A stretch of DNA of 12,983 nucleotides, taken from Halomonas chromatireducens. GTDB lineage: Bacteria; Pseudomonadota; Gammaproteobacteria; Pseudomonadales; Halomonadaceae. The notes beneath the pieces are model-generated. The model did not search any database. It was not told the origin of the DNA and was given only the letters and a program-made list of their open reading frames with translations. Of this stretch, positions 8,240 through 12,983 are shown piece after piece. Location: NCBI RefSeq assembly GCF_001545155.1, contig NZ_CP014226.1:3693175-3706157 (forward strand). Direction: 5' to 3'. The translations under genes and the position numbers were made by a program. The first letter of the stretch is position 1; each line of letters opens with the position of its first letter.

Positions 8240-9204
8240 CTCGACCGGCGCTGATCGGAGACATCGGTGGCACCAACGCGCGCTTCGCGCTGGTGGCGCC
8301 GGGGGCCTTCGAGCCCTATGACATTCAGACCCTGCCCTGCGCCGACTATCCCGGCGTGGTGGAAGCCGTGCGCGACTACCTGGCGAAGGTCGAGCAGAAC
8401 GGGACCCAGGCACCGGAAGAGGCCTGCCTCGCCTTCGCCTGCCCCATCGATGGCGACCTGGTCCGCATGACCAACAATCACTGGTCCTTTTCCCGGCGCG
8501 AGGCCCAGGCGTCACTCGGGCTGACGCGACTGAAGGTGATCAACGACTTCACCGCCCAGGCGTTGGGCGTGCCCCACCTGGGGCCCGAGGACCTGGTCGA
8601 AGTCCAGCCGGGAGAGGCCCGCGAGCACAGCGTCCAGCTGGTGATCGGCCCCGGCACCGGCCTGGGCGTGGCCGGCATCTTCCCGGGACGCCGCGCCTGG
8701 ATACCGCTGCCCACCGAGGGCGGCCACTTCACCTTCGCTCCCACCGACGAACGCGAGCAGAACCTGCTGCGGCACTTTCGCAACCGCTATGGGCGGGTCT
8801 CGGTGGAACGCATCCTCTGCGGCCAGGGGCTGCTCGACCTCTACCTGGCCCACTGCTCGCTGAAGGGGGCGCCACCACGCCACGCCACGCCTGCCGAAGT
8901 GACCGAGGCCGCTTCGCACGGAGACGCCATCGCGCGTGATACGCTACTGCGTTTCCTGAAGATCCTCGGCGACATCAGTGGCGATGCGGCCCTGGTCATG
9001 GGCGCTCGCGGCGGGGTCTATCTCTGCGGCGGTATTCTGCCGAGGCTGCTCGACTGGCTGCCCCAGAGCCGTTTCGTGGAAGCCTTCACCGCCAAGGGAC
9101 GTATGAGCGACTACACTCGCGCCATCCCGGTTCACGTGGTCACCGCCCCCTGGTCGGGCCTGCTGGGCGCCGCCGAGGCCCTGCACAACGAAGAAGTGGA
9201 ATGA
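8236..9204 (+). CDS. glk: Glucokinase (Glk family)
   Basis: A 322-residue ATP-dependent glucokinase of the proteobacterial Glk family (321 in E. coli), not the ROK type. It converts cytosolic glucose to glucose 6-phosphate. The phosphate-binding loop [14 protein letters not shown] lies at residues 6-19. Sugar-site blocks are AFACPIDGD (66-74), MTNNHWSFS (78-86) and [12 protein letters not shown] (100-111), with the catalytic Asp D104. [12 protein letters not shown] (137-148), [12 protein letters not shown] (158-169), [13 protein letters not shown] (191-203) and [13 protein letters not shown] (259-271) complete the pattern. The start overlaps the edd stop by four bases and has AGGAGG (8226-8231) 4 bases upstream, so strong coupled translation is likely. 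It supplies substrate towards the Edd route. Confidence 0.96.
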   Translation: MTRPALIGDIGGTNARFALVAPGAFEPYDIQTLPCADYPGVVEAVRDYLAKVEQNGTQAPEEACLAFACPIDGDLVRMTNNHWSFSRREAQASLGLTRLKVINDFTAQALGVPHLGPEDLVEVQPGEAREHSVQLVIGPGTGLGVAGIFPGRRAWIPLPTEGGHFTFAPTDEREQNLLRHFRNRYGRVSVERILCGQGLLDLYLAHCSLKGAPPRHATPAEVTEAASHGDAIARDTLLRFLKILGDISGDAALVMGARGGVYLCGGILPRLLDWLPQSRFVEAFTAKGRMSDYTRAIPVHVVTAPWSGLLGAAEALHNEEVE

Positions 9205-9223
9205 TCTGAAACAAGGAGAGCGA

Positions 9224-10240
9224 ATGATCCCGTCACGCCTGCGAGTCCTGCTCGACGAGACCGATGGCCAGCGTCAGTGCGAATGGGCCGGCCGCCCCGT
9301 GTGGCTGGCTCGCGAAAGCTGGGGCGAACTTGCCGTCTGCCTGCAGGGCGCCCAGGTACTTCACTATTTACCGGCGCCGCTCTCTAGAGCGTCCGAAGCC
9401 ACGCGCACGCGCGCCCACACTGCCGAAGCCGCGCGCACGGCCAGCGCGTCCGACGACACGCGAGCTGACACCGATGCTGCCGGCCCGGTCGAGCAGGAAG
9501 AGGCGCTGGTGCCCGGCGGCTGGCTGTGGGTGACGCCGACGCCGCAGCCGCTGCCCAGCGCCATTCGCGGCGGCATCCCGCTGTGCTGGCCCTGGTTTGC
9601 CGATGACAGGGGCGCCGACGAGACACCGGACCGGTCGGGGCCCTTCCACGGCCCGGCGCGCAAGGCCGATTGGCGGCTGGACGCAGTGGATGAACATGAA
9701 GAGGGCATCGAGCTGCACCTCTCTCCCACCGAGCCCCTGCATACCCAATTGGCCCCCCGTGCGGTGATACAGGCCAACGCCCGCCGCCTGCACGTGGAGT
9801 TGATCACCGAGCATGTCGGCGAGACCCCGGTCAAGCTGAGCGGCGCCCTGCATACCTACCTCGCCGTGACCGACAGCTTCGCCTGTCGCCTGGAGGGGCT
9901 GGCCGGGGCCCGCTATCTGGACAAGCTGTCCGGCTTCGCCGAGCGCGATCAGCAGGGCGAACTCGCCGTGCGTGGCGGCCTCGACCGCATCTACCACACC
10001 AATGCCGAGCTGACTCTCGACGATGGCAACCGGCGCCTGCGGGTCGCCCGCCAGGGCAGCGACTCCGCTGTGGTCTGGCATCCGGGCGAGGCGCCACCCG
10101 ACGATACGCCGGCCGGGGCCTCGTGCCGCTTCCTCTGCGTGGAATCGGCCAATACCCGCCTGGACCCGGTGTGGCTGGTACCCGGTGCCCAGCACCTGCT
10201 GGGAACCACAATCTCTCTGGCGAAGCCGGATACGGCCTGA
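9224..10240 (+). CDS. D-hexose-6-phosphate mutarotase, YeaD type, with a low-complexity insertion
   Basis: An aldose 1-epimerase-like enzyme that interconverts anomers of glucose 6-phosphate, fitting its place after glk. Family blocks are WGELAVCLQGAQVLHYLP (residues 33-50), WLWVTPTPQPLPSAIRGGIPLCWPWF (100-125), GPFHGPARKADW (139-150, conserved His H142), LSGALHTYLAV (205-215, H210), GGLDRIY (251-257) and FLCVESANT (303-311, probable catalytic Glu E307). The protein has 338 residues, compared with about 270-300 in the family. The surplus is a hydrophilic, Ala/Thr/Arg/Asp-rich stretch at about 53-95 between the first beta strands, encoded partly by an imperfect repeat. The core sequence and active-site residues remain, so it is probably functional. 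AAGGAG (9213-9218) precedes the ATG. It lies 19 bases after glk and 38 before the kinase gene. Confidence 0.9.
   Translation: MIPSRLRVLLDETDGQRQCEWAGRPVWLARESWGELAVCLQGAQVLHYLPAPLSRASEATRTRAHTAEAARTASASDDTRADTDAAGPVEQEEALVPGGWLWVTPTPQPLPSAIRGGIPLCWPWFADDRGADETPDRSGPFHGPARKADWRLDAVDEHEEGIELHLSPTEPLHTQLAPRAVIQANARRLHVELITEHVGETPVKLSGALHTYLAVTDSFACRLEGLAGARYLDKLSGFAERDQQGELAVRGGLDRIYHTNAELTLDDGNRRLRVARQGSDSAVVWHPGEAPPDDTPAGASCRFLCVESANTRLDPVWLVPGAQHLLGTTISLAKPDTA
9389..9466 (+). repeat. Imperfect triplicate (about 30-nt period) inside the mutarotase insertion
   Basis: Three related 21-base stretches start at 9389, 9419 and 9446, spaced 30 and 27 bases apart, both multiples of three. They share a CCGA(A/C)G(C/A)C(A/G)CGCG core. 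The encoded peptides are SEATRTR, AEAARTA and SDDTRAD. The spacing keeps the frame, consistent with expansion by slippage in a tolerant surface loop. Identity is moderate, especially in the third unit. Confidence 0.55.
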
Positions 10241-10278
10241 GGCTTTCGCTTGCTCCAACAGCCAACGAGGATACCTTC

Positions 10279-11238
10279 ATGACCCCCGTGATCGCCTTCG
10301 GCGAGGCCCTCGTCGACATGCTCTCCAGCCGCCTCGGCGACGCCACCGAGGGCCCCGAGACCTTCACACCCTATGCCGGCGGCGCCCCGGCCAACGTAGC
10401 CGTGGCCTGCGCCCGACTGGGGGTTCCGAGCCGTTTTCTCGGCATGCTGGGTGATGACTACTTTGGCGATTTCATCGCCACGGAGCTTGCGTCCCACGGT
10501 GTCGACCTCTCGGGCACGGCACGTACCCGCGAGGCGCGCACGGCACTGGCCTTCGTCTCCCGCGACGCGGCGGGCGAGCGCACCTTCGACTTCTACCGGC
10601 CGCCGGCCGCCGATCTGCTGTATCGGCTCGAACACCTGCCGGCAGGGATCTTCGCCCACCCCGCCATCGTGCACTTCTGTACCAACAGCCTGACCGAATC
10701 CAAGATTGGCGAGACCACCCTGGCCATGGCCGACATGGCCAATCGTGCCGGCTGCCTGGTCAGCGTGGACGCCAACCTCCGGCACAACCTCTGGGAGAGC
10801 GGTGTCGCCGACATCACCCTGACCACCCGCCTGCTCGACCAGGCCGGGCTGGTCAAGCTCTCAACCGATGAACTCGACTATCTGCGTGGCGACCACCCGG
10901 TGGAAGCCTGGCTGGCCGAGCGGCTTGCCACCGGCGTGAAGCTGATCGTGATCACCGATGGAGCGGGCCCGGTGCGAACACTGGGCGTTGGCAGAGACTT
11001 CCGGATCACGCCACCCAAAGTGCAGGCCGTGGATACCACCGCCGGCGGTGATGCCTTCATCGGCGGCCTGCTGGCGGAACTGGCCGAGCGGGGTATCGAA
11101 GGTGACTGGCACCAGGATGACGCCTTCCTCGAACGAGCCGTCAAGATTGCCTGTCACTGTGGCGCCCATGCGGTCACCCGCCCCGGCGCCTATGCCGCGC
11201 TGCCGACCCGTGAGGACCTGGCCATGCTGCGTGGCTGA
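10279..11238 (+). CDS. PfkB-family sugar kinase, probable fructokinase
   Basis: A 319-residue ribokinase/PfkB-fold kinase. The N-terminal VIAFGEALVDM (residues 4-14) and first PfkB signature YAGGAPANVAVACARLG (32-48) are typical of fructokinases. DANLRHNLW (164-172) and KLSTDELDYL (193-202) follow, and the C-terminal signature VDTTAGGDAFIGGLL (251-265) holds the catalytic Asp D258. The anion-hole motif is AGGD rather than the commoner GAGD. The likely reaction is fructose plus ATP to fructose 6-phosphate, but 2-keto-3-deoxygluconate or another sugar cannot be excluded by eye. The frame stays open upstream, into the end of the mutarotase gene. I chose ATG 10279 because GAGG lies 8 bases before it and the family N-terminus begins there. 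It closes the edd-glk-mutarotase-kinase operon. Confidence 0.88.
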   Translation: MTPVIAFGEALVDMLSSRLGDATEGPETFTPYAGGAPANVAVACARLGVPSRFLGMLGDDYFGDFIATELASHGVDLSGTARTREARTALAFVSRDAAGERTFDFYRPPAADLLYRLEHLPAGIFAHPAIVHFCTNSLTESKIGETTLAMADMANRAGCLVSVDANLRHNLWESGVADITLTTRLLDQAGLVKLSTDELDYLRGDHPVEAWLAERLATGVKLIVITDGAGPVRTLGVGRDFRITPPKVQAVDTTAGGDAFIGGLLAELAERGIEGDWHQDDAFLERAVKIACHCGAHAVTRPGAYAALPTREDLAMLRG

Positions 11239-11307
11239 CGCTGTTTAAGCTATCGTCGTCATAGCAGAAAATAGCTATACAAAAATGATCACTAGCGGTA
11301 CAAAAGC

Positions 11308-11341
11308 TGTACATAACGTAAAATCGTTGCGCTTATGTACA
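11308..11341. promoter_or_regulatory. Inverted repeat upstream of the chemoreceptor gene, possible operator
   Basis: TGTACATAA (11308-11316) and TTATGTACA (11333-11341) form perfect 9-bp arms around a 16-base spacer, ending 20 bases before the start codon at 11362. A further GTACA at 11298-11302 pairs with TGTAC at 11308-11312 across 5 bases, giving three GTACA-type half sites in the AT-rich gap 11239-11361. TAAAAT (11319-11324), a good -10 match, falls inside the spacer, so a bound protein could block transcription. The regulator is unknown, and no convincing -35 was found. The palindrome could instead form a hairpin in the 5' leader. Confidence 0.4.
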
Positions 11342-11361
11342 ACTTTACTGTGAGATCATGA

Positions 11362-12983
11362 ATGCGACAGAACGGCCCGGTAACCCAGTCGGAGTATCTT
11401 CTTCAAGACGATGATGTCCTCATCTCCAAGACCGATACACGCAGCATCATCACTTATGCCAATCAGCGCTTCATCGACGTCAGCGGTTATGACTACGAGG
11501 AATTGCATGGAGCCCCACACAACCTGGTGCGTCATCCAGACATGCCACCCAGCGTCTTCGCCGACATGTGGCATGATCTTCAGACAGGAGAGTTCTGGTC
11601 CGGCCTGGTCAAGAACCGGCGCAAGAACGGAGATCACTACTGGGTCAGAGCCAACGTGGTTCCCATCCGCGAAAACGGTGAACTCAAGGGTTTTGCCTCC
11701 ATACGTGTCAAGCCGAGTGCCGCAGAAACCACTCATGCCGAAGCGGTCTATCGTGACATCCGTGAAAACGGCGGACGCTACACGGTCAAGCACGGACGCC
11801 CTTATCGGCGCGGTGCCCTGCATGCGGTGAAGCGCATCGATTGGCGCAGCCTCTCCACACGAAGCTTGTTCGCTAGCCTCGCCATCGCCGTGCTGCCTGC
11901 CGCCCTGGGTATGACCGCCTGGAGCGCCATGACACCTTCGGCATCACTAATTGACGAAGGGGTGCTCGCCTCAGGGGTTCTCGGCGGCATTCTGCTGGCT
12001 TGGCTGAACTGGAAAGGCAACGCCAGGATGCGCCGCTTGCTCCACCAGGCCCACGACTTTTCATTGCAGGTCGCGGCCGGCAACCTCAAGGCTGATCTGC
12101 CTGTCCAGCGCCATGATGAGCTGGGCCGCATGCTCGGCTCGCTGGCCTTCATGCGCCAGTCCCTGGGAGCACTGATCGGCGACCTGGAACGCCGCATCGG
12201 CGTGGTCGAGCCTGCGGTCACGGACCTTGTGCGAAACAACGACGCCATGGCCAGCCGGCTCGAGCAACAGGCATCGGCGGTACAGGAAACCGCCGCCAGC
12301 GCCGAGCAGATCACCGCCACGGTAAGCCAGAGTGCGGAGCATGCCCATCAAGCCGGTGAGGTGACTTTCGGCAGCGTAACAACGGCTGACCAAGCCGCCG
12401 AGGTGATGCAGAGACTGGCAACGTCGATGCAGGAGATCACTCGCCAGGCCGATAACATGGCCAGTATCGTCGGCACCATCGACAGCATCGCTTTTCAGAC
12501 CAATATCCTGGCCCTCAACGCCTCGGTGGAAGCCGCCCGTGCCGGGGAACATGGGCGAGGCTTTGCCGTTGTCGCGCAAGAAGTCCGCAAGCTGGCCAGT
12601 GAATCAGCAGGCGCTGCTCATCGTGTGCAAGACTTGATCAACACGGCGCGAAAAGAAATCGAGGCGGGCCGGTCACATGCCGGAGAAGCGGAAGATACCA
12701 TGACGGCGATCAAGGCAGCCAGCCACCGCGTCAACGGGTTGATGCAGGAAATCAGTGCCGCCGCCGCAGAGCAGAGCCAAGGTATCGAGCAGATCAGCCA
12801 GGCCATCGGCGAGATAGACCAGGCAACCCAGACCAGCGCCGACAGCATGCAGGTCGCGGATGCCGTTGGTCGTTCCCGTGCCCAGGTGGCCAACCTGCTG
12901 CGTCTGTTGACGCTGGATCCGGAAGTGCAGACCCTGCTCGAACGCGGCGACCTGGACATGGGGCATGCCCGGGCCCTGCTGGC
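11362..12983 (+). CDS. aer: Aer-type PAS chemoreceptor fused in frame to a ParB segment (partial, no stop in window)
   Basis: 540 codons are visible. Residues 1-120 form an Aer-like FAD-binding PAS domain: [23 protein letters not shown] (54-62) with R57, H58 and D60 at the same numbers as E. coli Aer, and [16 protein letters not shown] (84-99). Two hydrophobic stretches at about 168-189 and 200-216 give a membrane hairpin, followed by a HAMP-like linker. The signalling domain carries [20 protein letters not shown] (376-395) and [17 protein letters not shown] (396-412), the CheA/CheW-contacting tip. Such receptors report redox or energy state to the chemotaxis system. At about residues 494-500 the last helix of the receptor stops and ParB sequence begins, still in frame. 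The ATG at 11362 is preceded by an in-frame TGA, so it is the earliest start; its ribosome binding site (GAGA) is weak. The first 120 or so bases after the start region are only about 50% GC. Confidence 0.9.
   Translation, partial: MRQNGPVTQSEYLLQDDDVLISKTDTRSIITYANQRFIDVSGYDYEELHGAPHNLVRHPDMPPSVFADMWHDLQTGEFWSGLVKNRRKNGDHYWVRANVVPIRENGELKGFASIRVKPSAAETTHAEAVYRDIRENGGRYTVKHGRPYRRGALHAVKRIDWRSLSTRSLFASLAIAVLPAALGMTAWSAMTPSASLIDEGVLASGVLGGILLAWLNWKGNARMRRLLHQAHDFSLQVAAGNLKADLPVQRHDELGRMLGSLAFMRQSLGALIGDLERRIGVVEPAVTDLVRNNDAMASRLEQQASAVQETAASAEQITATVSQSAEHAHQAGEVTFGSVTTADQAAEVMQRLATSMQEITRQADNMASIVGTIDSIAFQTNILALNASVEAARAGEHGRGFAVVAQEVRKLASESAGAAHRVQDLINTARKEIEAGRSHAGEAEDTMTAIKAASHRVNGLMQEISAAAAEQSQGIEQISQAIGEIDQATQTSADSMQVADAVGRSRAQVANLLRLLTLDPEVQTLLERGDLDMGHARALL
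12850..12983 (+). other. parB: ParB-like central segment (helix-turn-helix region) within the chimeric frame
   Basis: From about codon 497 the frame reads [20 protein letters not shown], then [22 protein letters not shown] to the window edge. This is the ParB/Spo0J helix-turn-helix and the following conserved L.MGHARAL block, the chromosome-partitioning protein region that binds parS. The N-terminal CTP-binding domain of ParB (GERR motif), which should precede it, is absent; chemoreceptor sequence stands there instead. The helix-turn-helix copy itself looks undamaged. The exact joint cannot be placed better than about 12847-12870, because MQVADAV could belong to either parent. Confidence 0.88.

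Noticed and set aside
10123..10278. N-terminal 52-residue extension of the PfkB kinase into the mutarotase gene
   Set aside because: The extension lies within conserved mutarotase codons and has no kinase similarity. ATG 10279 has a ribosome binding site and the family N-terminus.
11249..11276. GCTAT/ATAGC and AGCTAT/ATAGCT hairpin after the sugar operon as a terminator
   Set aside because: The stem is only 5-6 bp, AT-rich and not followed by a T run, so it does not support a rho-independent terminator.
11358..11414. ATG at 11358 opening an 18-codon frame ([18 protein letters not shown]) as a leader peptide before aer
   Set aside because: It overlaps the aer start in another frame, and nothing beyond the ATG supports its translation.

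Overview
The window looks like a chromosomal segment of a high-GC gammaproteobacterium, most likely a member of the Halomonadaceae (Halomonas or a relative). This is inferred from the gene families, the conserved order ftsB-ispD-ispF-truD-surE-pcm, and the dense GC-rich coding. No tRNA, rRNA, CRISPR array, insertion sequence or phage gene was seen.

Left part (1-4721, all on the minus strand). A tightly packed housekeeping operon reads right to left: ftsB (divisome), ispD and ispF (two steps of the MEP isoprenoid pathway), truD (tRNA pseudouridine-13 synthase), surE (survival nucleotidase) and the start of pcm (protein repair methyltransferase). Gene ends overlap or abut at ftsB/ispD, ispD/ispF, ispF/truD and probably surE/pcm, which suggests translational coupling. 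Upstream of ftsB, where many gammaproteobacteria carry eno, lies a COG3146/DUF482 (FemAB/GNAT-like) gene that is broken by a one-base frameshift.

Middle part (4722-11238, plus strand). After a 118-bp divergent promoter region comes an aldehyde dehydrogenase-family gene. It resembles coniferyl-aldehyde dehydrogenases, but the catalytic Cys is Arg and the oxyanion Asn is His, so it is probably a pseudoenzyme or a decaying gene. Next is an AT-rich intergenic region with a near-consensus HexR operator, followed by a four-gene sugar operon: edd (6-phosphogluconate dehydratase), glk (glucokinase), a YeaD-type hexose-6-phosphate mutarotase with an unusual low-complexity insertion, and a PfkB-family sugar kinase (probable fructokinase). 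Together these phosphorylate and anomerise hexoses and feed the Entner-Doudoroff pathway. KDPG aldolase (eda), zwf and pgl are not in the window.

Right end (11239-12983). An AT-rich intergenic region with a perfect 9-bp inverted repeat precedes an Aer-type PAS chemoreceptor. The reading frame does not end like a chemoreceptor. At about codon 497 it switches, in frame, into an unmistakable piece of ParB (helix-turn-helix and following segment) and runs off the window. This is either a real aer::parB fusion or rearrangement, or an assembly chimera. It is the most striking observation here.
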